From contig CALECT010000183.1 of the NCBI GenBank assembly GCA_937949725.1, positions 1 through 43,601 on the forward strand: DNA of 43,601 bases, in the 5' to 3' direction. Below the pieces are notes generated by a model. That model saw only the letters and a list, made by a program, of their open reading frames with translations. It did no database searches and was not told the DNA's origin. Source of the stretch: an uncultured Pseudanabaenaceae cyanobacterium. Lineage in GTDB: Bacteria; Cyanobacteriota; Cyanobacteriia; PCC-9006; JAAUQQ01. Positions 25,761-35,045 of the stretch are shown here, one piece after another (position 1 is the first letter of the stretch; every line of letters begins with the position of its first letter). Both the position numbers and the translations under genes were made by a program.

Positions 25761-26618
25761 ATGGCAACTCCACCGAGCGAATTACGACAACTACAAACCC
25801 TGTTCTATCAAGCGATCGCACCTCAACCCAAAGCCTCTAACGGTGCTACACCATCCAATCAGGCTTCATCCAATCAAGACGCAATTGCGCAGCTCGCCGC
25901 CCAGATACGAATCCAGGACAAGCTCAGCTTTGAGCAGGGGCTAGCCGCCTATCAGGGCAGTGTGATGGGCAAGCTGACCCGAGCTTTAGAAGAAATCTAT
26001 CCTGTCTGTTGTTGTTTGGTGGGGGCGGAGTTTTTTGCCGCGATGTCTCGGGTCTATGTGCGCAAGTATTCCTCACATTCACCGGATTTAGGGGATTATG
26101 GGGAGCAGCTTCCCAGTTTTCTAGAACAGTTTGAGCCAGCGGCAGCTTTACCCTATTTGCCAGATGTTGCGCGTCTGGAGTGGTCCTGGCATCGGGTTTT
26201 CAACGCAATGGATCGACCGGGTCTCGATTTCCCAGCCTTAGCGAACATTCCGCCAGAGCAATGGGAGCAGATCCGATTTGAGCTTCCCCATAACAGTATT
26301 TTGCTGGCCTCGCCCTATCCCATCCATCGCATTTGGCAGGTAAATCAGCCCGGTTATGTTGGCTCAGCAGCGGTGAATTTGGAGCAAGGGGGAGCTCAGC
26401 TCTTGATTTGGCGCGATCGCCTGGAAACCCGGATTGATCTTCCCAGTGAGGCAGACTGGCAATTACTGCAAGCCTTTGCAGCGGGCCAGTCGTTTGGAGA
26501 AATTTGTGCTCAATTCCTCAACCAGGAGCCTGAAATCGATGTGGCTGCCCAACTCCCCATTTGGGTTCAACGGGGATGGATTACAGGATTCTCGATCGCG
26601 GAAATGGCTGATCCGTAA
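25761..26618 (+). CDS. bufC: MNIO partner protein BufC/HvfC (DUF2063)
   Basis: A 285-aa protein. The first 50 residues are variable, with a Gln/Ser/Pro-rich linker, then LAAYQGSVMGKLTRALEEIYPVCCCLVG (about 60-90), which matches the LxxYRxNVxxxLxxALxxxYPxxxxLVG signature of the DUF2063 (BufC/HvfC N-terminal) domain. The middle HSPDLGDYGEQLPSFLEQFEP and LARLEW-like VARLEWSWHRVF segments, and a C-terminal winged or PqqD-like region (FAAGQSFGEICAQFLN), complete the family architecture. It presents the precursor peptide to the MNIO enzyme. Three consecutive Cys (CCC) after YPV are unusual and may be worth checking. Confidence 0.88.
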   Translation: MATPPSELRQLQTLFYQAIAPQPKASNGATPSNQASSNQDAIAQLAAQIRIQDKLSFEQGLAAYQGSVMGKLTRALEEIYPVCCCLVGAEFFAAMSRVYVRKYSSHSPDLGDYGEQLPSFLEQFEPAAALPYLPDVARLEWSWHRVFNAMDRPGLDFPALANIPPEQWEQIRFELPHNSILLASPYPIHRIWQVNQPGYVGSAAVNLEQGGAQLLIWRDRLETRIDLPSEADWQLLQAFAAGQSFGEICAQFLNQEPEIDVAAQLPIWVQRGWITGFSIAEMADP

Positions 26619-26783
26619 AATAGGCGAGCAGCAATAGGTGACCATTGATGATGGGGCAGGACAGTTCGCCTAGCTTCCACTCTCAGTTGGCGAAATATGC
26701 TGGCTTGAGTCAGACTGTTACTCCCAGTCTTGGATTCAGATCCTGAATTCAGGTCATCATCCCAGTTATTGACTCCAAGCCCC

Positions 26784-27479
26784 ATGATTGATGCTCAGCT
26801 TAGTCGCCGGAATGCTTTACTCGTGCTGCTGCTTACGGTGCCAGCGAGCACCATTGGGGTTTTGATCTCAACCATCATCGCTCCCGGTAGTCTGGGCCAG
26901 GGACTTTTTTCGATGCTGAAGTTTTGGCTGGTGGCCTTGCCAGTCTATTGGACGCTAAAGGTTGATCGACAGCGCTTACGCCTACCCAAACCGACGTTGC
27001 CCCAGGTGGGTTGGGGAATTGGGATTGGCCTGCTGATGTTTGGCATCATCTTGGGAGTCTACGGTTTATTTGGAGTTCAGTGGATTGACCTGGCCGAGAT
27101 TCGGGTGAAGGCGACGGAAGTGGGAATTGTTAGTCCCTTCGTCTTGTTCGTGGGCGCGGTGTATTGGTGTTTGGTGAATTCGTTTATTGAAGAGGCGGTT
27201 TGGCGCAGCTTTATCTTCCGCAAATGGGCGGTGTTGGTTCCAGCCAGTGCTGCGGTTTGGCTGATGGGCCTCTGTTTTACGCTGCATCACACCTTGGCTC
27301 TGTGGGTCTATACCCAGGATCTGCGGGCGACGGTGTTGGGATCGATTGGGGTGTTTAGCGCCAGTATTATTTGGTCGATCTGCTATCGCCGTAGCAATAG
27401 TCTTTGGCCTGGGTATATCAGCCATATTTTGGCGGATGTGGCGATCGTGATCGTTGGGTATGACTTGTTATTTAGCTGA
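26784..27479 (+). CDS. CPBP-family intramembrane metalloprotease
   Basis: A 231-aa polytopic membrane protein (about six hydrophobic segments) of the CPBP/Abi (Rce1-like) family. Motif 1 is the EE pair Glu136-Glu137 with Arg141 (FIEEAVWRSF), motif 2 is FTLHHT (His168/169), and motif 3 is ISHILAD (His214, Asp218). All expected metal ligands are present, so it is likely active. The frame opens at TTG 26730; the ATG at 26784 is preferred because residues before it are polar and variable. It lies 165 bp downstream of bufC on the same strand. Involvement in bufferin maturation is possible but not shown. Confidence 0.87.
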   Translation: MIDAQLSRRNALLVLLLTVPASTIGVLISTIIAPGSLGQGLFSMLKFWLVALPVYWTLKVDRQRLRLPKPTLPQVGWGIGIGLLMFGIILGVYGLFGVQWIDLAEIRVKATEVGIVSPFVLFVGAVYWCLVNSFIEEAVWRSFIFRKWAVLVPASAAVWLMGLCFTLHHTLALWVYTQDLRATVLGSIGVFSASIIWSICYRRSNSLWPGYISHILADVAIVIVGYDLLFS

Positions 27480-27932
27480 GCCACTCTGTGATTTTAGAGG
27501 CCGCTTAATTCTGTTCAGTAGATCGACAACCTCATACAGGTTATGGGAGAACGACTGTACAGAGCTGAGGAAAATGTCGTTCAACGGCATGAGCCAAGAA
27601 CTACAGCATGGTTCTGAGACGCCAAAATGAGGTGTCCTCCCCGACGAGTTCGGCTGATACCAAGTCCTGAATTCATGCCCCCTATTCCCTAAGAAGCTGA
27701 AAGCCTTGCCTTCAATGAATTCTGGGATTTTAGGTATCAGGTCTTTACCAAAAGGATTTGGTATGAGATGTGACCATAGCCCATAGACCCGGAGATTGAC
27801 GAGCACAAGGTCAAGAGTCGCAAACAGCCGGTAGAGACTGGGCTTCTGGATAGTGGAGCGGATGCGGCAATGATGTTTGATGCGCTTGCTGGTTTCGATG
27901 CCAAAGTGGTTGGAGCTTTGCATCCTATGCAT
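27468..27932 (-). pseudogene. Transposase C-terminal remnant
   Basis: A minus-strand frame whose first third (about 27911 to 27773) reads HFGIETSKRIKHHCRIRST, then PSLYRLFATLDLVLVNLRVYGLW. This resembles the end of DDE transposases of the IS4/ISH3-like groups, where Y-x-x-R-x-x-I-E-x-x-Y precedes a hydrophobic helix ending in V-N-x-W-V; the Glu would be the third catalytic acid. The rest of the frame has no resemblance to a protein I know and overlaps the end of the CPBP gene. There is no N-terminal domain, so this is a decayed fragment. Confidence 0.5.
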
Positions 27933-28007
27933 CGGCGATCCGGCTCGCTTCTTGAACCGACCCGCTGCTTGTCCGCCCCGCTCCCATGCTTCGAAAATTT
28001 GTCTAAC
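27480..28007. other. 528-bp degenerate intergenic region
   Basis: The gap between the CPBP protease and CHAT genes. It holds the transposase remnant and a nested imperfect inverted repeat (27655-27739). No intact gene is seen. Confidence 0.55.
27655..27739. repeat. Imperfect inverted repeat, possible nested mini-element
   Basis: Left arm tgatacc..gaattcat (27655-27661 and 27669-27676) is matched by right arm atgaattc..ggtatca (27715-27722 and 27733-27739). The two matching blocks are separated by unlike 7-10 nt spacers, spanning 85 bp. It lies inside the decayed transposase region. Next to it, taccaaa/tttggta forms a further small hairpin. Confidence 0.45.
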
Positions 28008-30665
28008 CTACAACCAATTCCCCACCATTACATAAGAAGCCCAATACAGCGGATGGCGATAAACCGGATCCTCCAACATCGTTAACTGTGCCTGCCGCAA
28101 AGCTGCCGCACGACTCATCCCCGGTTGCGCCAGCGCCTCATAAAAGCGCTCCATCAATGCAGAAGTCCCCGCATCATTCACACTCCACAACGTTGCCAGA
28201 GTACTCCTCGCTCCCGCCTGAATCGCCAAACCGGCCAATCCCAGCATGGCTTGATTATCGCCTGCAGCGGTTTCGCAAGCGCTAAGCACCAGCAGCTCAA
28301 TGGCTTGCTCCTGGGAAATTGCGCGGGTTTGGAGTAGCTGATCAATTTGCTTGACATTGACTGATTGGTCCCAGGCCAGGATAAAGGTGTCCTCTGGGCG
28401 AGAGCCAAACTGACCATGGGTCGCGATATGGACAATGGGGGCTTTGTTTTTAGCGATGCGATCGCGCAAAGCCTCTTGCGTAAACTCTTCATCCACTAGC
28501 GCCGTAGTCGCAGCAATACGCTGTTGGATATTATTGATTTCTTCCTCCACAAAGGGCAACGCAGAGAAGCCCTGGCGCGCTTGACTCAGCCCCGCCGCCA
28601 AAACAGAGATTTCGCCATTGTTCAATGGCTTGGGCTCAAACAAATCCAAGCTGGGACTTAAGGCAATTTGGTAGCGCTCAACCAAAAACTGGTCACCGTC
28701 ATGGAGAGCCGCCATCGGGACACCCTGGAAAATGCCATCTGGCGAAAACACAAGCGTCTCAATGCCCTCCAGCTCTTGCTCTAAGGGACGAATCATCCAG
28801 TCATAGAGCTTTCGGGATAGGGGCAAATAGCGACGACGACTCCGCACCACCAAGTAGTAGCGCAATTCCTTGACGAGGGATTCCACTTCCGCTTGGGGGA
28901 CAGGCACTGTGAAATGCCGCATGGATTTGCCCGGCAGGTTGAGCAGGATTTCCAGGCGATCTTTGAGCACAATGGGAGAAATCACTGCCGCTGTGGGATC
29001 GATTTGACCAATGGAAACCGACTGACTTGATGCATCGGGGAGGCAATCAGCGCCCAGGAAATTCGTCATTTCCGACAGGCGTAGGCTACGGGCGGCTCCC
29101 TGGGCCTGGGACAGATAGCTCTGGCTCACCACCTGAACTTGCTCTAGCTTTTGCTGTTTGTCTTGCCCCGCCTGGCTATCTGCCTGGAGCAGCATGTCCA
29201 CATAGCCTCGATAAATCGGTTCAATATCCTCGCGGAAGGAGAACAGAATATCTGGGTTGAGGGCCACTAAATCCCCCTGCAAATCCTGAAGGGTTGCGAC
29301 GGCTTCGCCACAATGGGCGATCGCCTCATCGATATGGCCCTGCTCCATTTGAATTTGGCTTAGGGTCCATTGCCAGCGATAAGTCATCTCCCTCGCCGAG
29401 AGTCTCTGGGCAAGAACGAGCGCTTGCCTGGCCTGGGCCTCTGCTTCATGGAGGCGACTTTGTTTGTAATAGGCTTTGGCCAAGTTACCTCGGGCATGGG
29501 ACTCGGCTTGGGGGTCACCCAAGGCCTGCGCTTCAGCCAGGGTCGTTTGCAGCAAACTATCAATGACAGTCCAGTCCAGGCTGGAACGGTCCAATTCTTT
29601 GAGGGTGATCAGCTGGGTTGCTAATGCAATACGCTGATAACTGTTTTGATGGCTGCTAGGCAGGCTTTGAAGCTCAGTTTGAATTTGGGGCCACAATTGC
29701 TGAGCAGCAGCCATATCTTTCTGTTGCATCAGCAAGCTCAATTTAGCCAGCTGAATAGGGCTACGGCTCTGGGCTCTGAGAGGCAGGGCGAGGGCGCGGT
29801 TGTAGTAAGCCAAGGCCTGGTCTGGTTCGCGACTGGTTTGGGCTAAGGCTCCCAGATTCATTAACGCCTGGGCTGTTTCGCTAGCTTGACCGAGGCGATC
29901 GCCAAGCTCCAGAGCCGATTCCAGATGCTTTTTAGCTTGATGCGTATCCCCAGCCAAGCGCAACAGTTCCCCTGCCTGGGTCAAAGCAGCAACCTTCAGC
30001 GGTGTTTCCGACAGGCCCAGGAACTGAGGCTCCAACTGCTCCATTTGCTCCAGAGCACGACGATAAAACCCCAAGCTACGCAGGGCTTGAATTTGATTTA
30101 GTTGGCTACGCACCAATCCAGACTCGTCGGGAAGCTGGGCATAGGCTTTTTCAGCTAGTTTCCAGCTCTCTAGGGCTAATCGCGTTTGTCCTTTGGCTAG
30201 GCGAAGCTGTCCCTGGGTATTCAGCGCCTGGGCTGCAATGGCAGGCGATTGGCTTGGGGCGAGTTGGAGGGCCTGGGTGATCGCAGCCTCTGCTTCACGC
30301 CATTGGCCCAAGGCTTGATGGGCCAAAGATAAATTACTCAAACTCCGGGCTTGTCCAGCCACCTCAGATTGCTGCTGATAGCCTTGGACAGCTTGTTGCC
30401 ACAGCTGGGCTGCTAGGTCATAGGCTCCGGCTTGATAGGCAATATTGCCACGCTGTTCTGCTTCACTAGGATTGCTAAGGTTGGTGCTCGTGCCCAGCAC
30501 CAATTGCTCCAAACGACTCTGGGACTGACTTGCCACCGCGCTCTTCAGTAGCAACAGATTGGGCAAGAAACTCAGGCAAAAACCCAACAACAAACAGAAC
30601 GCTATCCATTGATGGCGCTGCTTCAACCAAGGTGTGATCGCATTCTTTAACCCGGAAAATTTCAT
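28008..30665 (-). CDS. TPR-CHAT caspase-like protease, membrane-anchored
   Basis: An 885-aa protein. A signal-anchor helix (about 20-42, WIAFCLLLGFCLSFLPNLLLL) precedes about ten TPR-like helical repeats (60-480), a linker, and a C-terminal CHAT domain (about 620-885). The catalytic dyad is intact: His750 in IVHIATHGQFG and Cys797 in LLVLSACETAAGD. The closing motif HPLYWASYVMVGNWL is standard for cyanobacterial CHAT proteins. CHAT domains are clan CD proteases related to caspases and separase. The gene lies 323 bp downstream of a filamentous-haemagglutinin gene on the same strand, a frequent cyanobacterial pairing, and its topology would put the protease in the periplasm with that partner. 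Confidence 0.9.
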   Translation of the reverse strand: MKFSGLKNAITPWLKQRHQWIAFCLLLGFCLSFLPNLLLLKSAVASQSQSRLEQLVLGTSTNLSNPSEAEQRGNIAYQAGAYDLAAQLWQQAVQGYQQQSEVAGQARSLSNLSLAHQALGQWREAEAAITQALQLAPSQSPAIAAQALNTQGQLRLAKGQTRLALESWKLAEKAYAQLPDESGLVRSQLNQIQALRSLGFYRRALEQMEQLEPQFLGLSETPLKVAALTQAGELLRLAGDTHQAKKHLESALELGDRLGQASETAQALMNLGALAQTSREPDQALAYYNRALALPLRAQSRSPIQLAKLSLLMQQKDMAAAQQLWPQIQTELQSLPSSHQNSYQRIALATQLITLKELDRSSLDWTVIDSLLQTTLAEAQALGDPQAESHARGNLAKAYYKQSRLHEAEAQARQALVLAQRLSAREMTYRWQWTLSQIQMEQGHIDEAIAHCGEAVATLQDLQGDLVALNPDILFSFREDIEPIYRGYVDMLLQADSQAGQDKQQKLEQVQVVSQSYLSQAQGAARSLRLSEMTNFLGADCLPDASSQSVSIGQIDPTAAVISPIVLKDRLEILLNLPGKSMRHFTVPVPQAEVESLVKELRYYLVVRSRRRYLPLSRKLYDWMIRPLEQELEGIETLVFSPDGIFQGVPMAALHDGDQFLVERYQIALSPSLDLFEPKPLNNGEISVLAAGLSQARQGFSALPFVEEEINNIQQRIAATTALVDEEFTQEALRDRIAKNKAPIVHIATHGQFGSRPEDTFILAWDQSVNVKQIDQLLQTRAISQEQAIELLVLSACETAAGDNQAMLGLAGLAIQAGARSTLATLWSVNDAGTSALMERFYEALAQPGMSRAAALRQAQLTMLEDPVYRHPLYWASYVMVGNWL

Positions 30666-30988
30666 AGCTGAATCTAAATAAGAGCTCGCATGGCATGAAC
30701 TTGAAGCCCCAGCTAGCAGCTGGACTTGGCCAGAATCCGTAATTTGCTAACCCTTCGTCTCATGCAGCCTGGACTGCTCCCCCGCCTCCATACGATTATT
30801 CCCAACTTGGGCCTGCCAGTGCCCCGTAAATTCCCCTCTAAGCTGTGTTCTAGCCCATAGGTATATTGTTCTTTACAAGTTAACTAAATTCTCTACTTCA
30901 TGAGTCTCATTGCCTTGTGCAAAAATAGGCCCAATAAATTGAATGCAACTTGAGCCGTCCCCTTAGGATTCTTGGTGAAACAGCTCCT
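30666..30988. other. 323-bp gap between haemagglutinin and CHAT genes
   Basis: Contains a small palindromic hairpin ccagct-agc-agctgg (30709-30723) just upstream of the CHAT start and an AT-rich stretch at 30850-30960 that may be the CHAT promoter. No gene is seen. Confidence 0.45.
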
Positions 30989-33900
30989 CTAATGCAGAGA
31001 TTGGCAGCGATGACTGCTGGGTTGAGCTAGGGCAGAATTGGATGGGGCAATAAGGTTGATTCTTCCTTGCTGATCTTTCTGCCAAGCCTCAGCTTCGAGC
31101 AAACTTTGATCTGGAATAGAAAACTGAGCAGCAAGAGTAGAGGAATAGGCCACAGTGGAAGACCCCATATCTCCATCTAATTGTCCCAGGTCAGCCAAAG
31201 CAGTGCTGCTACCACTCAGGCTAGAAGGAATACGACGAATGCCGCCACGGCCAGTGATTTTCCAATAACTTGCACCTACTCTAGAACAGCCCCAGGCCTT
31301 CGCACCGTTTGAGGAGGAGGCTGGGCCATAAAACTGCAACATTCTTTCTAATGCGAGTACGTTTTCTGCTTGGCTAGAGAGATACTTAAATGCAGAATAA
31401 GTTGGGGGAGCATTATTGTCAGTTTCGGGTGGAGGGGGGGTGCTCGTTGGCGTCTCCAGAGGTTCCACGATTGAATGATTGATAGGGGGGGAATCAATCA
31501 CTGGGAGAGCTAGGCTTGGTGGTGTTGGTGGAGTGGGTAGTGCTGGTGGATTGGATTGTGCTGGAGCAAAGAGAGGAGCCGGTAGCAGCTCACTGTTAGC
31601 ATTGGTTAGAATTACTTGGGTTGCGAATAGATCAAAGCCCGTCACATCTTCAGGTAGCAATAAGTTAGTCAACGTACCTTGCTCTAGCAGGACGTCATTA
31701 TTTTCACCAATACCATTGCTTCGAAACGCACTAGCTGAAACCATGAGATTGCCCCCCGTACCCGATGAATTAATCAGAATAGAGCTACCATTCTGCAATT
31801 CGACTTCTCCCGGTGTTTCGAATGTCACATTGCCGCCAGTATTAGTCGCTTGATGTCTGAGGCTTGAATCAATCAGTGAGATTCCAGCTGACTGAGAAGT
31901 GAAGCGAAGATTGCCAACATGACCCGCTCCACTGCTCGAACTAGGCTCTATGACGCTTTTTTGTTCAAATCGAATTGAGCCAGTTGCATTGACCTCAATA
32001 TTACCGCCAGGTTGATCTGTCTCAGACAGCAATAAGCCGTTACTGAACAAGACTTCGTTGGCAGAAATATCTATGTTGCCAGCAGTTCCTGTTGAGGCAT
32101 AGAGCTTCGCAAGAATTTCGCTCTCCTCCCCGAGCCCCCCTAGTCCTAGGACAGACAAGTCTCCAGTTAATTTGAGGTCAATATTACCTTGGCCCGCAGC
32201 TGTCGCAGTGAGTATACCAGAATCACCGTTTAGTGTTAGGTCAACAGCCCGAACCTCAATATTGCCTGAACTCCCTTGAAGTCCATCACCATTTCCGTCT
32301 TGGAATAATGCTGATATTTGTGCTTGATCACTGAGATTTATATCACTATTACTAGTGAGGCTAATATTGCCACCACCAGACTCAGTCAGGCTTAATATCT
32401 CACTATTTTGACCATCAATATTGATATCTTCACCGGCATCTATAGTAATATCCCCAGCAATAAAATTAGATATTCCAATACCAAATGTGGCCACTCTCCC
32501 ATCATTCTCAATATTCAAGTCGCCCGTTAAACCAATATCAATATTTCCAGAGGTAAATCCATTTAAACCGCTCGCGATTTCACTCGAATTCTGAATTGCT
32601 AGTGAGTCTGCATTGAGGGTGATATTGCCAGCGATCGCTGAGCCATCCAGTGCAGCAGTAGAAATGCGACTGGAATTATCAACTTGAACCTCACCACCCG
32701 TGATAGTCAGGTGGACTTCCCCTCCTCCTGAATGGGTCTGCGTTGAGATTTCATTTTGATCAAGCAGTCTTACATTGGAAGCACCAATCTCAACATTGCC
32801 CGCGCTGGCAGCAGATGTCGTTGCGCGGCTAGTAATTTGACTCTGACTATTCAGTACCAGCTGTCCACCAGCAGTTAGGTTTATGTCGCTATCGCTTACG
32901 ACTGCAGATCCTGAAGAGGTAGAAATATAGCCAGCAGTTCCTGGAGTTCCTAGGATGCCTAAGGAAACATCTCCAGTAATCGCCAGATCGATCTCTCCCC
33001 CTCCGGCATTAGAATTCGTTTCAATTCTACTCTGCTCAACAATGTTCAAAGAATCTGCTGAAATATCAATATTCCCAGCATCAGCCGTCGCTGCTATTGA
33101 TTGAGTAAAAATTCTACTTCCATTTTGCAATCTTGCTCCCCGAGAATGAAGTTCAATATTGCCTCCACTTCCTGCTGTAGAACTACTGATTTGGCTATTG
33201 TCAAAAAGTTCCAGATCACCAAAACCATCGATCAATATTTTCCCAGCGACACCTGACATCGTACTTGCTTGGGTTGATATTTTGCTGGCATCATATAGCC
33301 TGACATGGACATCTGCTCCTAGCTCAATATTTCCTCCTTGGAGAAGAGTAGTTGTATTGATTTCACTATTCTCTCTGAGGCGCAAATCTTCCCCAAAGAC
33401 TTTTATATTCCCTGCATCATCTAAACTAGATAAAGAAGTTGCTAAAATCAATGAATTAGTTAGCTCAACGTCATCTCTTAGGATTGTACGGCGAGCAGGA
33501 AAAATAATTTCAGAGGTTGAAGGAGAAAGACTGACAGTTTGATTATCATTTACTGAAAGGAGATTCAAATCACCCGGCGTTGAAATCTCAACATTATCAA
33601 AATTTATTTTGTCACCAACAACAGTAAATTGATGACGGGTTTTAGGAAGATCAATACTCTCCCGGCTAAATGGATTGCTGTTTGAGAAATTAATTGGTCC
33701 TGCAGAATCTCCCATCTGTAGTGCAACAGGCAGATTCCCAAAGTTAGATAGCGTCAATAGATTGACAGTTTTCGCATCAAAAATTGCACCACCCCCAAAG
33801 TCCAGCTTTTCTGCCGTGCTAAAGAAGACATTACTTGGATAAGCTAGTCGAGCATTGTGACCAATATCAATCCCCTGGGGACTGAGAAAAAAGACATTGG

Positions 33901-34357
33901 GTGATCTGACAAAATTCTGACTAACAGACAGGTTTCCATCAATTCCAGCCGCATTAGGTCCAGTAACACGAATAAAAATATTTTCTACATTAGGAAAAAA
34001 TGTTGGCAGAATAGATAGAGGTGGTACTCCTAAATAAACATTCTCACCTGCATTAATCGTGAATTGACTAAAACTATGGAAGAGATTATCACCTTCTAAC
34101 TGGCCTCCCCTGATAGCGGTGCAGTTGGGGATAATTGTGCAGTTAGGTAAGTGAAAGATGAAATCTAGAGGATTGTCATAAACTTGGCTATTAACTGATC
34201 CATCTGAAGTGATTTGAGCCAAGCTGGATGACGTGCCAGAACATAGCGTCCCCAACCCCACAAATATTGAGCCCCCTCGTATAAGCCAGCGCTGACCGAA
34301 ACTATGATGAGCTCTCTTACGGCGCAAGAGTGAAGTGAGTGTTCCTGGAACAGACAT
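30989..34357 (-). CDS. Filamentous haemagglutinin-type (TpsA) secreted beta-helix protein
   Basis: A 1122-aa protein with an extended signal peptide (ending near SSSLAQ, residue 48), an N-terminal two-partner-secretion domain (about 49-250; NLFHSFSQFTI, VTGPNAAGIDGNLSV, FFLSPQGIDIGHNARL) and a long array of beta-helix turns built on AGNIDIS, GGNIELG and SGNIEV units (about 280-920). A Pro-rich linker (PPALPTPPTPPSLALP) precedes a conserved cyanobacterial C-terminal region with a Cys and KITGRGGIRRIP. It would be exported by a TpsB/ShlB porin, which is not in the window. It is transcribed towards the CHAT protease gene. Likely a large surface or matrix protein. Confidence 0.87.
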   Translation of the reverse strand: MSVPGTLTSLLRRKRAHHSFGQRWLIRGGSIFVGLGTLCSGTSSSLAQITSDGSVNSQVYDNPLDFIFHLPNCTIIPNCTAIRGGQLEGDNLFHSFSQFTINAGENVYLGVPPLSILPTFFPNVENIFIRVTGPNAAGIDGNLSVSQNFVRSPNVFFLSPQGIDIGHNARLAYPSNVFFSTAEKLDFGGGAIFDAKTVNLLTLSNFGNLPVALQMGDSAGPINFSNSNPFSRESIDLPKTRHQFTVVGDKINFDNVEISTPGDLNLLSVNDNQTVSLSPSTSEIIFPARRTILRDDVELTNSLILATSLSSLDDAGNIKVFGEDLRLRENSEINTTTLLQGGNIELGADVHVRLYDASKISTQASTMSGVAGKILIDGFGDLELFDNSQISSSTAGSGGNIELHSRGARLQNGSRIFTQSIAATADAGNIDISADSLNIVEQSRIETNSNAGGGEIDLAITGDVSLGILGTPGTAGYISTSSGSAVVSDSDINLTAGGQLVLNSQSQITSRATTSAASAGNVEIGASNVRLLDQNEISTQTHSGGGEVHLTITGGEVQVDNSSRISTAALDGSAIAGNITLNADSLAIQNSSEIASGLNGFTSGNIDIGLTGDLNIENDGRVATFGIGISNFIAGDITIDAGEDINIDGQNSEILSLTESGGGNISLTSNSDINLSDQAQISALFQDGNGDGLQGSSGNIEVRAVDLTLNGDSGILTATAAGQGNIDLKLTGDLSVLGLGGLGEESEILAKLYASTGTAGNIDISANEVLFSNGLLLSETDQPGGNIEVNATGSIRFEQKSVIEPSSSSGAGHVGNLRFTSQSAGISLIDSSLRHQATNTGGNVTFETPGEVELQNGSSILINSSGTGGNLMVSASAFRSNGIGENNDVLLEQGTLTNLLLPEDVTGFDLFATQVILTNANSELLPAPLFAPAQSNPPALPTPPTPPSLALPVIDSPPINHSIVEPLETPTSTPPPPETDNNAPPTYSAFKYLSSQAENVLALERMLQFYGPASSSNGAKAWGCSRVGASYWKITGRGGIRRIPSSLSGSSTALADLGQLDGDMGSSTVAYSSTLAAQFSIPDQSLLEAEAWQKDQQGRINLIAPSNSALAQPSSHRCQSLH

Positions 34358-34725
34358 GGGAAAAATCGCTGAAATCGGCTTGCTGTAGCTGCATTCCCTT
34401 TCTCACTTAGATGACCAGCCCACCAGACTGGTTCAACTTCACAAAGACTCACCCTCAGGATTCCCAAGTCTATAGGGAGGGGAACCCGGAGCAGAGGGCG
34501 GACTATTCCTGGCCAACTACTTATTCATAATGTCAACCAGGAGTAGCAGAGTCCCCAATATATGGGGGATGCAAGGAAAAGTACTGCATGAAAGCCGGTA
34601 TGCTTAGAGCCTTGCTCAATAACACAGCCTGATAACAAATTGGTGAAACGATGACATGCCAGGAATCACCAGTGGCTGAAAAAAACGCGATACACTCAAG
34701 ACCAGATTTCGATAAGCCCTACTCC
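34358..34725. other. 368-bp divergent promoter region
   Basis: Lies between the haemagglutinin start (minus) and the HLIP start (plus). A short inverted repeat, ccccaatatatgggg, occurs near 34554-34568. No reliable gene is seen, and no clear promoter boxes can be assigned by eye. Confidence 0.45.
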
Positions 34726-34950
34726 ATGACTACCCAACCTTCCGAAGCTACTGTTCAAGACGAGAAGCCAAGCTCTGGCGTATTGCCTGACTCAGCTGAA
34801 GCAACTGAAACTGAAGACGATGCGCCTTCCTTTGGTTGGAATGACTATGCAGAGCGCCTCAATGGCCGCTTTGCCATGCTGGGTTTCGCGGCATTACTGC
34901 TCACCCAACTCTTTACCCGCCAAGATTTCTGGACCTGGATTGGTCTCTAG
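34726..34950 (+). CDS. High-light-inducible protein (HLIP/SCP, CAB family)
   Basis: A 74-aa one-helix chlorophyll-binding protein. An acidic Ser/Thr-rich stromal-side tail (1-36) leads into the conserved CAB helix YAERLNGRFAMLGFAALLLT, with the chlorophyll-ligating E43-x-x-N46-x-R48 motif, and a short C-terminus ending WTWIGL. HLIPs form dimers that bind chlorophyll a and carotenoid, and they protect photosystem II assembly and chlorophyll reuse under high light. The frame is open upstream to 34651, but the ATG at 34726 gives the usual start. The gene is divergent from the haemagglutinin gene and monocistronic. The N-terminal tail is longer than in HliA-D of about 50-70 aa. Confidence 0.92.
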   Translation: MTTQPSEATVQDEKPSSGVLPDSAEATETEDDAPSFGWNDYAERLNGRFAMLGFAALLLTQLFTRQDFWTWIGL

Positions 34951-35045
34951 CCTCTATGGGAAATACTGGCTATCACTGTGGGCATCACTCCGGAGATTGG
35001 TCTTCACCTTGTCGGCGATGGAGCCAAAAGCTTGGGGCTCTCTGT

